Shown: one piece after another, positions 12,571 through 23,989 of the stretch
Position numbering within the stretch: the stretch's first letter is position 1
How the letters are laid out: each line of letters opens with the position of its first letter
From: Chlorocebus sabaeus
Lineage: Eukaryota > Chordata > Mammalia > Primates > Cercopithecidae
Reading direction: 5' to 3'
Assembly: GCF_047675955.1 (NCBI RefSeq)
Contig: NC_132911.1
Span: 73,379,133 to 73,443,132, forward strand
DNA: 64,000 bases
Notes under the pieces: generated by a model
The model's database searches: none
Told to the model about the DNA's origin: nothing
What the model saw: only the letters and a program-made list of their open reading frames with translations
Made by a program: the position numbers and the translations under genes

Positions 12571-12832
12571 ATATTCATATGAAAAAATTTAAATCAACAC
12601 TTACTTTACACCTTAGAAATAAATTAACTAATTATTGACTATATATCAAACATAAAAGATAAAACTACAAATTCTGTATAAGAAAACTTAGGAAAAAAAT
12701 GTGTAAGCTTAGGAAAGGCAAATATTACTTAGAATACAAAAAGCACAGAATATTAAAGGGAAATGATAAACTAGACTTCATCAAAATTAAAACCTTCTGC
12801 TTTTTGAAAGCAACAAACTGGAGAAAATACTC
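12571..12832 (+). repeat. Local duplication, resident copy (within L1M ORF2)
   Basis: This 262-bp part of the L1M ORF2 is collinear with its L1 neighbours on both sides. It recurs at 14155-14415 with about 88% identity by eye. Shared features that differ from ordinary L1M sequence ('gcttaggaaaggcaaat', 'aaaaagcacagaatattaaa', 'ctgctttttgaaagcaac') show the two come from one local source. Confidence 0.85.
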
Positions 12833-13302
12833 ACAGAATAAGTATCTCTGACATATGGCTTGTATCAAGAATATGTAAAAGCAAACAAGCCAAGAAAAAG
12901 AAGGCTAAAAGATTTAAATAGACATTCACAAAAGAAAATATATGAATGGCCAATAAACACATAAGAAGATGGTCAACATTGCCAGTTTTTAAGGAAATGC
13001 AAAGTAAAACCATAATAAGATACTACTACACACCCACTTGAATGGCTAACATTAAAGAAATTGACAATACCAAATGTTGGTGATAATATGGAACAACTGG
13101 AAATCTTATACATTTTGGTTTGAATTTAAAAATGGTAAAATTGCTCTCAAAAATAGCTTGGCAGTTTATTAAAAGGTTAAATATACTTTTACCATATATA
13201 TCAGCATTTCCACCCTTGGGTGTTTATCCAAAAGAAACAAAAACATATGTGTACCCAAAATCTTGTACACATGCATTCATAACAAATTTACTTGGAATAG
13301 CC

Positions 13303-13769
13303 TTGTGACCATGGACTTTTAGGGGACCCCTTTGTTCCCATATCCTGGTGTTTATGACTAGTATAATTCCCTTCCCTTGAGTGTGGGTGGAACCTGTAAC
13401 TTGCTTCTAACCAACGGAAGGTAGCAAAATGCTGTGATATCACTCCTGGGTTGACTTTAGGTTATCTGAGATTCTATCTTGATGGCACTCTGCCTACAGA
13501 AGGTATTGCTTTCCACTTCAGGCATCAAAGAAGCAAGTCATCATATCTTCTGCAGCCCCCAGGAGATGAATTCTGCCAACAACCCGAGTGGGTTTAAAAG
13601 AGAATCCTTCGTCCGTCTCAGCTGGACGGAGCTTTGTTTGCAGGCTTGCAGAAGGCCCAGCTAAACTGTGCCCAGATTTCTAACCCAGAAGTCTGTGAAA
13701 TAACAAATGTGTGTTGCTTTAAGCTGTTACATTTGGACACTGTACCACACAGCAATAGAAGACTATGCA
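13303..13769 (+). mobile_element. MLT1-type solo LTR (ERVL-MaLR) inserted in L1M
   Basis: Shows the MLT1 plus-strand landmarks 'cttgagtgtgggtggaacc', 'acttgcttctaacca' and the 3' end 'tgttgctttaagctgttaca...cacacagcaatagaa'. The L1M resumes immediately after (aaaatctggaaacaccc). Flanks 'tagcc' (13298-13302) and 'aagcc' (13769-13773) are a 5-bp target duplication with one mismatch. It is a solo LTR with no internal retroviral genes, and it is younger than the L1 it splits. Confidence 0.87.
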
Positions 13770-14154
13770 AGCCAAAATCTGGAAACACCCTAAATATTCA
13801 ATCAGTACGTGGATATATGATATATTCCTACTATGTAAAGGAAAATTTTACTAATATACATAACAACAAGGATGAATCCCCAAAATATTACGCTGAGCAA
13901 AAGAAGCAAGAAAGTAAACAGTACATGCTGCATGATTCCATCTATATAAAATTCTTCAAAAAAAGATAAATATTTTCTATAGTAACAGAAAGCAGATCAA
14001 AGATCATAAACTGCGCCCATAAATTATACCTCAATAAACGTGATTTTTTTAACTTTTGAAACTCAGCATGTATATACCTATTGCTAAATATTTAAACTAA
14101 TAAAAAAGTAGTTTATGCTCCCATTAAATATATATTTAGTATATTTAATATAAA

Positions 14155-14415
14155 ATATTCATATGGAAAAAAATTAAATCAATACTTATTTTATACCTTA
14201 GATATAATTAACTCATAATTGACTATACACCAAACATAAAAGATAAAACTGTAAATTCTGTACAAGAAACCTTAGGAGAAAATTTTATGAGCTTAGGAAA
14301 GGCAAATATCACCCAGAATGCAAAAAGCACAGAATATTAAAGGAAAATGATAAACTAAATTTCATCAAAATCAAAACCTTCTGCTTTTTGAAAGCAACAA
14401 ACTGGAGAAAATATT
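14155..14415 (+). repeat. Local duplication, displaced copy of L1M ORF2 segment
   Basis: Second copy of 12571-12832, in the same orientation, about 1.58 kb downstream and just beyond the L1M 3' end. It carries no L1 sequence on either side that would make it a collinear part of an L1. Its right edge abuts an AT-rich palindromic patch. Confidence 0.85.
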
Positions 14416-14462
14416 CATATATGTATATATGGCTATTTCCATATATATACATATTTATATAT
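14416..14462. repeat. AT-rich inverted repeat
   Basis: 'catatatgtatatatgg', then a 6-base loop, then a near-perfect complement ('ccatatatatacatat'), followed by more TA-rich sequence. It could extrude as a hairpin and lies exactly at the end of the displaced duplication copy. Confidence 0.75.
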
Positions 14463-15139
14463 AGGCTCCAGAAAACATTTTTAAGACTGGATATCTTGTT
14501 CCTGATATAGAGTGAGTGCTTAATAAACAATCACTATCACCCTGAAGGAATTTTAGGATCCTAGGTAGAACTCTGTATTGATACTATACAAAAGCAAATA
14601 TTGAGAAATCTCATGCTAGATAAGGGTTTCACTTAGTTTTGCTGACTAATAGTGTTTCAATATGACTTTTTCCTTTTTATTATGTACAAGGCAGACCAGA
14701 TCTTTTGGACCATGAAAAAGGCATAGACCCTGTATTCCAGAAACAAAGATTATTAAGAGATAAAGGAAAACACTAAGTCATCGTAAGGTCAAGTAGAAAG
14801 TGAGGGTGCAGATAGAGTCCTATGTGCATTCACAGGAAGGAATACTTGTTTGGGGACATACACTCAAGAAAAATTCATGGAGAAGGAGATGTCTGAGCTA
14901 GACCTCGAAGTATATGTAGAATTCGGATGTATAGAGAAGAAAAGAAACCAAATGTAAGAATGTTTTTGTTTAGATGTCAAAATACTGAGAATTTTAAAAG
15001 GGATCATTTTAAAAAGATCAAAGCATAAAGAGAAATAGTGCAGATTGTGGACAGATTTGAATTATTTCTATTCCTAATATACTCTCTCTAGTTGGTCATC
15101 CAATCTCATGGTATTAAGTAGCACATTGTATCTTTGATC
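14463..15139. other. No recognisable gene or clear repeat
   Basis: Contains 'gaaggagatgtctgagctagacc', which resembles a common old interspersed-repeat phrase (L2-like), but the match is too weak to call. No long open frame. Confidence 0.45.
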
Positions 15140-15345
15140 AGCCTCTTCATTGATCTCCAATTTCAATATCCAGGTTCATTGATTGTAACAAATGTACTAT
15201 TATGATGTGGGATTTTGGTCAAGGGGGAGGCTCAGCATGTGTGGAGCAGGAGGTATATGGACAATCTCTGTACCTCCTACCTAATTTTGCCATAAACCTA
15301 AAATTGTACTAAACAATAAATTCTATTTTAAAAATTCTATTTTAA
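15140..15345 (+). mobile_element. L1MB-type LINE-1 3' end
   Basis: 3' UTR pattern: 'gattgtaacaaatgtac', then 'gggggaggct..gcatgtgtgg', 'ggaggtatatgg', 'aatctctgtacctcc', 'aacctaaaattgtactaaa' and 'aataaattctatttt'. The same family is seen at 46990-47308. Confidence 0.85.
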
Positions 15346-15619
15346 AAAGTCAGTAACCAGCTGCTTCCTTGATATTGTCTTGAATAGCCAATAGTAATAA
15401 CACCTTCAACATAGTAAAAAGAATAGATTTTTTACTCCACATACCCCTAAACACCTGTGCTCCCAATTTTCTTCTTAATAAATGATACCATTATCTACTT
15501 CTCTGGTCAAAAGGGGAAAAAAAAGAGTCCTTCACCTCCATTTCAAATACATTGAGAATTCCTGCCCATTTTCCCCTGAAAACATACCCGGAATATCTGT
15601 CTCTAATTCACTGACCTAG
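15346..15619. other. No recognisable feature
   Basis: Short unassigned stretch between the L1MB end and the L2. Nothing supportable seen. Confidence 0.4.
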
Positions 15620-16880
15620 CCTACAGAGACCTACTCTCTTGCCGATACTGCCTTGGCATGCTAACTGCTTGCCCTGCTGCCATTCCTCCTCAATCTCCTT
15701 CAACAGAGAAGCCGAAATAATATTTTTAAGTTAAATTATATTGTGTAACACCCATGAAAACCTTTGATCAGTTTCACACTGCAGTTGGAATGAAGTCTAG
15801 CTTTCTTATGATATCTGCAAACCTCTGCATACCTGGCCATTGGTTACCTCCCTAGCTCATTTATCACCATTCTCCTCCTCACTCAGCCTCAGAAACACAG
15901 GTTCAAGCTAAGTTCTGCTGAGGACCCTTACTTTGCTATTTCCTCTACCTAGAAAACTCTGGCCAAGTCTCTTCAAATGGCTACTACATCTTGTCACTAT
16001 GTTCTCTTTTAGTAAGGCTATTTTTGTTCAACAAATCTAATTAGTCCCCTACCCAGGATTGGCTCCAAAATTTAAATAGTTTTAAGGCCGTCTTTAAATA
16101 GTCAGAATAGAATGAGACATCAATGTAACCAGCTTGGGTAAAATATCCTACTTTAGTGAATATGACCATACAATACATTTCTAGGATTCCACCAAGGCTG
16201 AGGAAAGGGTCTCTGCAATTGAAGGGCTCTTTGTCTTGAGTTTCATCAGCTTCACAGTAAACCTTCCTCTAAACCCACTTAGTCATGCTTCTTCATATCA
16301 CTCTGTTTCATTTTCTTCCTAGCCCTTATTACTTTTTGAAAGTTACTGTATTAGTCTGTTCTCACATTGCTAATAAAGACATACCCGAGACTGGGTAATT
16401 TATAAAGAAAAAGAGGTTTAATAAATTCACAGTTCCGCATTGCTGGGGAGGCCTCTCAATTATGGTGGAAGGTGAAGGAGGAGCAAAGGCACATCTTACA
16501 TGGCAACAAGAAAGAGGGCATGTGCAGGAGAACTTCCCTTTATAAACCCATCAGATCTCGTGGGACTTATTCACTATCACAAGAACAGCAGGGGAAAAAC
16601 CCATCCCCATGATTTAATTACCTCCCATGGGTCCCTTCAATGACATGTGAGGATTATGGGAACTACAACTCGAGATGAGATTTGGGTGGGAACACAGCCA
16701 AACCATATCAGTTACTTTCCATGTATTTGTCTACTCATTTAAGATCTGATGTCCCTTTCCCTGTTAGAATGTAAACTCCACAGGACCTTGCTGAAAATTC
16801 ATAACTGGAATCCAGGAACCTGGAACAGTGCCTGTCACCTATTAGGCCTCAATGAATATTTGTTGAATGAGTAAATAGTA
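15620..16880 (+). mobile_element. LINE-2 3' region, split by a THE1 LTR
   Basis: Plus-strand L2: 'ccctgctgccattcctcct', 'caatg/aaacctttgatcag', 'gaatgaagtctagc', 'tacctggcc', 'ttgctatttcctctacctaga', 'tcttcaaatggctac'. It is interrupted at 16347-16710, then resumes with the L2 terminus: 'agaatgtaaactccacagg', 'ggaacagtgcctgtcacc' and 'tgaatatttgttgaatgag'. One ancient L2 accounts for both parts. Confidence 0.85.
16347..16710 (-). mobile_element. THE1-type solo LTR (ERVL-MaLR), antisense
   Basis: Reads from 'tgtattagtctgttctcac' to 'aaccatatca', the reverse complement of a complete THE1 LTR of about 364 bp. A perfect 5-bp target duplication 'gttac' flanks it (16342-16346 and 16711-16715). It holds no internal retroviral sequence, so it is a solo LTR left by LTR-LTR recombination. 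Confidence 0.96.
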
Positions 16881-17121
16881 AATTGTTTGAATTTGAATCT
16901 GTAGAAAATGATGTGTAAAATAAATTAAATAAGGAAATAATGTAAAGCAATATCATTAAGGGGACTATTGCTATAGTTTTAGCCAGAGAAAATGAAGGCC
17001 TGAATTCAGGTTATGCAAATGAAAATGGTGAGAAAAATATAAACATATAAAATATTTAATCCTTGTTCAGATATATAGGATTTGACAGCTTAAATACGAG
17101 TAGCAAGTGGAGAGAAGATGT

Positions 17122-17510
17122 TGTCTTCCTGCATTCCTGCTGCTATAACAAAATACCTTATAAATGACAGAAGTTTATTGCTTATAGTTCTGGAGGCTGG
17201 AAAGTCCCAGATCAAGGCCCCAGCAGATTCAATGTCTGATGAGAGCTTACTCTCCTCTAAGATGGTGTCTGTTGCTCTATCTTTACATGGAGTGAGGCAC
17301 AATTGTATTCTCACATGACAGAGGGCAGAAGGGCAAAACGGGACAAACTCTCTTCCTCACAGTCTTTATTCGAGCACCAATCCCATCCATGAGTTCTCTG
17401 CCCTCATGGCCTCATTGTCTCCTAGAGGCCCCACCTTTTCACACCATCACTTTGGAATTTAAGTTTCAACATATGAATCTCAGAGGGACACATGCTGTAA
17501 AACCATAGTA
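17122..17510 (-). mobile_element. MLT1-type solo LTR, antisense
   Basis: Antisense MaLR landmarks: 'ctgctgctataacaaaatacc', 'gttctggaggctggaaagtcc', 'caagatg..' region, 'ggccccaccttttcacacc' and 'tttcaacatatgaatctcag'. Flanks 'gatgt' (17117-17121) and 'ggtgt' (17511-17515) fit a worn 5-bp duplication. No internal genes. Confidence 0.85.
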
Positions 17511-19699
17511 GGTGTCAAATGTAGTGGTAATACTGTAAGCCTGGACAATGAGAAGATGGTGCTACCATTAAAAGAAACAAAAAAGTTTCTCTGAGGAAAA
17601 TCCTGAGGTTACTGTCTTAAATTGAATTGGAGATTGACTAAAATGTTGCCTGTAATATGTGAATCTGCTTTTTAGGAATTCTATTTTCCTGTTGAGTATT
17701 TTTTACAATATTGGTATTATTTACTTTTATAAAATGCTCTGGTCTCTCATCTTAATAAAATCATATTATTAACAGAAGCCAAAATTGTATTGGTATGGGA
17801 AAAGATAAATTTTCTGATATTATTGGTGATATTTGGAATAAGTAAAAATATAACTATAAAGAAACCTGGTCCATTTTCATATTTGACCTAATTTCACTTC
17901 CTAAGAAAGTATGCTAGTGTCAACTACAATAAGCAAAATTCTAGAATAGAATCCGTCTATTTGATCATCTCTTAAAGCAGGATAATGTGCTATTCTCTCT
18001 GAGTGCTAAGTGTTAGGACTGTTTGTTCCTAACACTTGCTGTGTGACTTATGGGCTTTGCTCAATGAATGGCTACTGAAAGAAGGTCCAAGATTCAAAAA
18101 GGAGCCCCACAGGAAATATGTTTAATGAAACACTCAGCTGGGGGCACCTAAAATTTTGTAAGGTAGAATTTCAAAAAACACTCTTTCAATCTGCTCTCTG
18201 GTTTAAAATGTATTATTATGCAATATGCTGACAGGTACTGTTTTTTCTCCTTTTCCTGGTTGAAACCTCATCCAACCTGCAATTGGAAAAAGGAGGCAAC
18301 ATATAAATGTAGAACAGATAATTCAGGTCCACTAAAGCCAAATTATCTATTACTAAGTTTGTAAGAGATAAAAAGCATGAAATAGAGTTTCAACAGATTT
18401 TTGTGCAACTCATTTATTAAGGAAATGTGAAGGCCACTCGCTACATCTAACTCTTTTTGACCCCTAATCTCACCTGTACAGGCCTCACCTGTATTCTCAT
18501 GAGAACATAGAGACTTTACAAAAAAGTAACTCAAACCTGTCTTTGCTTTATAGACACTAGTTCTACATCAGACCCTTCAAATGGAAGTGGCTCCTTTTCC
18601 CATCATATCCCAAGCCTATGAGGCTACAGGCCAGCTGTTTACCTATTCTCCTACGCCTGTCTTCCTCTCCAGGCCATGATACTTCCACCAGGATATCAGT
18701 CCCTCTTCCTCTGAGATGCATTTCATCTGGATACAAAAAATCTACCAAATTGTCTCTCCTATCTCCACTCCTAATGAATGTAAGACTTTGGCACTCATCT
18801 TAACAATTTTCTACTCCAGCAAAGTCCAAGTTTCATTATGAATGACCTAAGAATTCTTATGTACAGCCCATCCAACTCTTCGGTTACAACATTTTTTGCT
18901 TTTCTTAAAGTCAATGAATTTCATCTTCATTCCACTTCAGCAACCCATTCCCACAAACTGGGATTTCAGCCAGAATTTCAGGTTCTCTAATCACAGTTTT
19001 CATCCCTCTACCTTCTCACTCCTTAATTCACAGTACAGGAATATTCACAAGACATATAGCAAGGATCAGTACCCCACAAATCAATAAGAAATGGTCAAAC
19101 TAGAAGAAAACGGGCAACTTATTTGAACAGGAAATTTAGAGGAGACCCCCCCCCCAACAACCCCTCAAGTTCTTGATTCTTTTTCTTCAAATTCATTATC
19201 CTCACCCCATAATTTAAGTCCTTCCCATTCTCTTACTTACATCCTCAAAACTCTCCCTTCCATCTGCTTTACAAGTCACCACGTCTTCTACTAATCCATC
19301 TATCATTTTTCCCAGGTCACCCCTTCCTGCTTACAGCTGCTGGGTACAATTAGAAAACCTTGTGATTTGGTGCCCTACAAACTTAAGGTTTTTGACCTCA
19401 GATGGAGTGTTGGGTCCCACAGAAACCATTCTAAGCTGTTATCACTATACTAATGATATTTATTTGCAGTCAACAGATTGTAAATTTCATGTCATCTCAT
19501 AGGAAAAACAATGCAACTATCAAGTGGGACTGCCTTCCATTTCCTTATCATAAATCAGTATTTTTATATCCATTCAACAATACGAACAAAGCACAGTTTT
19601 TCTTAAAGAAAACTTTAAACATAGTTATATTTATATTTACATTTACATTTTCTGCCTCAAAGAAAACTAATATTATTATTGTTTGTTAGCATCTTGATA
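17511..19699. other. Repeat-poor stretch
   Basis: No repeat or gene that I can name. It holds a short inverted repeat at 18008-18037 and a C10 run at 19146-19155. Several 60-80 codon frames lie on both strands without supporting signals. Confidence 0.5.
18008..18037. repeat. 11-bp perfect inverted repeat with 8-base loop
   Basis: 'aagtgttagga' and its exact complement 'tcctaacactt' are separated by 8 bases. The stem is too short for a miRNA precursor or a typical transposon end. Confidence 0.85.
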
Positions 19700-21240
19700 C
19701 CCTTTTCTATGAGTTTTCAAATACACATATGATGAATTTTTCATGTTTCTATTTTTCATAGTGTTCCATAGAACCACTCTTAAATTTCCTTGATTTTACT
19801 AACAATCTGGTTAGAGATTTTGCCATTTCAGTGTTTTGTAGCTTCTGCTTTACATATCATTGTATAAATACATCACAGCTGATTTAGCCATTTTTCTAAA
19901 AATGCTCCTATAGGTTGTTTCTAACATATTAATAGTGCAAACAATGGTATTATGAATATTTTTTTATATACTTCCCTCTGCATGTGTGCAATTGTTTCTC
20001 AGAAATATCTAGAAGTGAAAGTGTTAGGTATAAGTTGTGTACATTTTTTAAAAAATTCTTTGTTATTGTCAGTTGCCCTCTAAAATGCCGTATAATTTAC
20101 AATTCTATAATCAATGAATGAGATTAACTGTTTTTCTGAACCTTCAGAAACACTTGATATGTGGTACTTTCTTGCTAGCCCAATAGGTAAAAGATGGCAT
20201 TGCATTATGTTAATTTACATTTTCTTGACTACTATTATGATAACTTGAAGTGTTAATTGGACATTAATATTTTCTTATCTATGAAAAGCCAGTTACATCC
20301 ATTGCTCATTTTTCTTTTGAAATGTTCTTTTTCCTATTGATTTGTTATAATTATGTAATAAATACATATACTTTGAGTATTTTAAATATTACAACAGTTT
20401 TCTTACAGTTGGTCAATTTTCTTCCACTCTGTCCAGTGACAGACTTTTAACTTTTAATTATGTTGATGCTGCATGAAATTTAAGATAGTTAATTTTGACA
20501 TAGACAACTATACCAATCTTTTGCTTTAGGGCTCTGTTTCCTGTTGAAGGAAAACTTTCTCTAGCTTAAGGTAAGATGCATAGACCTGTATATTTTCTTC
20601 TAATTCTCTATACAGGCACACAGACATGCAAACATACATATATGGGGGCACATTTTGGTTAGGTCTTTAGCTCAGTTGGAATTTATTTACTTAGTTCTAT
20701 GTGGCAGATAAATTACTTTATTTTTACCGAATTGTCACAAAACTATTTATTAAAGAATCTATCTACTCCACAGGGAGTGTATCATATTCTAAGCTCTATT
20801 TATAGAAGGGTTTATTGCTAGTGTCTCTATGCTGTTCCATTGGTTTGTTGTTTTATTTTTATATGACTACCATAATATTTGACTTACTACATCTGTAATG
20901 CAAGTTTTGAAATCTCATATTTCAAATTTTTTTGAGATAATTTTGCTCATTTTTATTTCTTCAGATAAATTTTAAAGTTTCCTTACTGTATTGCTTTTAA
21001 AAATCTTGTTGAGTTTTTATTTGTACTGCACTGAATTTATAGATTTTTCTGCTGAGTACTGAAATATTTAAATATTGTGTCTTCCTATACGGGAACAAAG
21101 TATCTTTCTCCATTAATTCAGATTTATTTTTATTCCTCCATTTTATACTTTTCTTGTCTATCTTATTTTTTTCAAGATAAATTACAGTTTTACTGGTTTA
21201 TGAATGACTTTGCCACTTACTGCAGGTTTATAAGAATACA
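19700..21240 (-). mobile_element. Ancient LINE-1 (L1ME/L1M type), antisense ORF2
   Basis: Highly diverged but collinear antisense L1. It shows the 'ttgtttctaacatattaatagtgc' segment, 'agaagtgaaagtgttagg', 'taatttacattttcttga', 'ccattgctcatttttc', 'ctcttatttatt'-type text, then 'ctctatgctgttccattggt', 'ctgtaatgcaagttttg', 'cttgttgagtttttatt' and 'ctgaatttatagattt'. No coding capacity remains. Confidence 0.8.
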
Positions 21241-21559
21241 CTTCAAGGTGTTCCTAAGTGGTGATTTATCATTTTGCTGTGTCTGTGCACAGTTGCTCCT
21301 CCAAAGCAGCTCCTCTTCCTCTGGGTGTAGAGAACACGACATGCTGGCCTTTTAGGTGTGTGGCTGGGCTCAGGAACCCTCCACACTCCCCTGCGAGCAA
21401 TCTCAGAAATGCAGTCTTATCATGGAACACCCTGGTGGGAATCCTCCAGGACATCTCCTCACCTGCATGATTATGTTAGAAATATTGGTAGGGCATGCAA
21501 AAACTTCGCATTCTAGTTGCTGTTTTTCCCTCTGTCATTATCTCAGGCTGTGCTCCTCA
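21241..21559. other. No recognisable feature
   Basis: GC-richer than its surroundings, with overlapping frames of 60-90 codons on both strands, but without a known domain or splice context. Confidence 0.4.
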
Positions 21560-21930
21560 GTGTCAGGTTCACTGAAAGGCACTGGCCATACCAAGTTCCT
21601 CCCTTATCCCTGATGGTGCCATGCTTTTTTAGCCCTCTTTACCTTGGCACATGTTATCCCTTTTCTTTGAAATGCTCTTGGTTTAGGTCACCTAGCTGAC
21701 TCCTGCTTATCTAGAATCTGTCTCCTCCAAGAAGCTTCCCCTCAGATCCCGAGGATTACCCTGACTTCTGCCCTCCCCTCTTGCCCCAGTGTACTGATAC
21801 GTATTGCTATTTCAGCACCCATCTCAATACTTGCTGACATCTGTAGACATATCTCTCCCATACCAGACTGTGCCTCTGTGTCTAGCACTGTTCCTCACAA
21901 ATAGAGAAAACGTTATTTGTTGAAAGAATG
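21560..21930 (+). mobile_element. LINE-2 3' end
   Basis: L2 terminal half: 'cttggcacatgttatccc', 'tgaaatgctcttgg', 'ctcctccaagaagcttccc', 'accagactgtgcctctgtgtctagcactg' and 'gttatttgttgaaagaatg'. Confidence 0.75.
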
Positions 21931-22974
21931 TTTTCTAAGTTTAGCCTTTTTATAGTACATTATTGTTTACAAAATGCCCTCATATATAAAACTGGTGTGG
22001 TACAAACTCTTTCTACAACTTCATGAAAATGGATTACAGTTATAATTATGCTCCCCAAATTTTAGCATTTTAAAATCCCTCACTCGCAAGTTAACATTTG
22101 TCTTGAAATCTTTCCCTTTGTTCAGCCTATTAGTCTAAGAATCATCCAGGGTTCCTGAGCCACATCAGATTGTATTTCTAGGGGAGGACTCTTCCTCTAG
22201 TAGAGTCTCTTGGCAAGATAGGAAGAGGAGAGACATTGTCTCATGTGTTACCAGATTCACTGTCTAAAGTTTCGAGATCTTTCTGCTGGGTAGACCGTGT
22301 TGTTCTGCACCACATATAGGCCTGCATCCATTCTACTTTAGGAGGCTCACATCACCAAGCCCTGCTGCTCCTTTCCTCACTGGCCAAGAAGAGATTTCCA
22401 TTTTGTGACAAGCTGTTTCCTAGAGAATGCCCTCAGCAGAATTCTTTAGACCAGGAGTGACTTTGTCCTCTTCTTTATAGAATAGCCATTTTTCTCCCAG
22501 ACCATACATGGATTCTGGGGGAATAATTGGATGGGAAAGAGAGAGGGAAATAGGTGTTATGACTGAGCATGGATGTCTTCCCATACCTCACTGCTTAGGC
22601 CTAAAATCTGGCCCGCCCAACTACATCACTTCTTCATTCTGGTGATTTTCTCTTAGGGTCTTGTTTTTTCCTTCTAGAGTATATTCTAGTCTATTCAACA
22701 AACTTGCATATATTTGAATTGCAGTAATGGACAAAGCTCAAAGTATTGTCCACAGAACCCCTAGATCTCGTGACAGTATTTTTTTTAATACCACTGGACT
22801 TTATGAGCAGTTTAAGTTCCCTAAATACAGTATAGGAGGAGAATAATCTGTCTAGGCTATAGGGGACCTCTAAGGAAGAGTGTTCCCCATCTCCACAAAA
22901 TCACCTAACTGATCCAATTGAAAAACTCTACTACAGATGGACTTTTAAATTTGGCTCTCACTACCATTGCATCA
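21931..22974. other. Unassigned intergenic DNA
   Basis: I see no gene and cannot name a repeat. Contains ordinary mixed sequence with short T and A runs. Confidence 0.45.
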
Positions 22975-23100
22975 TGTGGATAGACCTTGTTATTATTGCC
23001 ACTTTACAAATGAGATAACTGATATTCACAAAGTTTAAATAATTTGCTCCAAAATAGACAGTCAGTGAGCACCAAGGCAAGATTGAGAACCATGCAGTTA
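22975..23100 (-). mobile_element. MIR SINE fragment, antisense
   Basis: 'attgccactttacaaatgag', 'aactgatattcacaaag', 'taatttgctcc' and 'agtgagcaccaaggcaagatt' follow the antisense MIR order (ccattttacagatgaggaaactgaggc, acttgccc). Confidence 0.75.
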
Positions 23101-23111
23101 AGTATTACAAG

Positions 23112-23330
23112 TTAAATGTGTGGGTTTTGCAATCAGAAAGACACAGCTTTGAGTTTCAGATATGCCACTTACTACCCAGGTAGACTGGAGCAAGTCTTAT
23201 TTTCCTGTTCATCAAATGAGTAGACTTCTGCCTCTAGAGTGATTGTTTTCACAGAATATGTATGCAGAGAACTGAGCCCAAAGCTTAGCACAAAACATGT
23301 GCCCAAGAAATGTTAACTGTTCATATCATA
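23112..23330 (+). mobile_element. MIR SINE
   Basis: 'gtgggttttgcaatcagaaag', 'cacagctttgagtttcag', 'tatgccacttactacccag' and the tail 'agcttagcacaaaacatgtgc' match MIR in order. It lies head-to-head with the preceding antisense MIR. Confidence 0.8.
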
Positions 23331-23989
23331 CATATTTTAAAACTTATCCTTTGATTTTATAACATCATGATCTCCATTCCCTTAAATTTAAGGAGTCAAT
23401 GAACAAATATTGACAAAGTTTTAGAATTTTTAATGAAATTCTTTTCAAACATTTAGCATAATTTTGGATTCTAAAGATAGAATGGCAGAAGCACATTTCC
23501 TATAGTCAAATGGTTTACCAGCTGAGGAGTGCATTGATAAGACTGGGTCACTCAATCTAGGTAAGTATCTGTTGTAACAAGACATTCTAATATGTACCAT
23601 TCCTCTTAAGAAGTTTTTCTTCAAAATTTATACTTGAATTTATACATTTTTTCCTCTAAACAAGGAAAGCTTTGAGAAAAGGTGCTATAATTCTGAATTG
23701 GGCTTTGAAAACCCTTAATAATGTAATCTAATTATCTGAAAATATGGAAATGATCTATGTGTAAATGACTGAAAGTGCAAGCAATAATCATTCATTCATT
23801 CACTCAAACTAGATTTTACCTGATGCTTAATGTCACAAAGCACATATCAGTTCTAATCTGATGAGAAATTAATTCATAGAAAAAAGTTATCTTCTAGAAT
23901 ATCTACTTGAAGCTATGAGCTTTATAATTCAGAAAATAATAATTACACGTCAAATCCAATATTCTGGATTTTTTTTTCATTTATATGAA
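23331..23989. other. Unassigned intergenic DNA
   Basis: Nothing supportable seen. Confidence 0.4.

Larger units (their letters stand above)
10288..14050. mobile_element. Ancient LINE-1 (L1M type) with inverted 5' portion
   Basis: 10288-11070 is antisense: from the left it reads the ORF1-ORF2 spacer backwards, then the ORF1 C-terminal region ('caatgcaggtctggtagtgataaattctc', 'tctttcagcacttt') towards its middle. From about 11075 the strand flips and forward ORF2 begins at its start ('actttaaatg..tttaaac'). It continues through endonuclease, RT and C-terminal region to the 3' UTR and 'cctcaataaa' near 14030. The forward arm starts where the inverted arm's outer end leaves off, as twin priming predicts. 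It is interrupted by an MLT1 LTR at 13303-13769. Coding capacity is destroyed. Confidence 0.85.

Noticed and set aside
13303..13769. Endogenous retrovirus with coding genes
   Set aside because: Here and at 16347, 17122, 32000, 47993 and 63600 only LTR sequence is present, with no internal gag, pol or env-like frames within the window.
13634..13969. 111-codon frame
   Set aside because: It spans the MLT1 LTR and L1M junction, so it is a composite of two repeats.
18008..18037. Hairpin as a microRNA precursor
   Set aside because: The stem of 11 base pairs is far shorter than a miRNA precursor needs.
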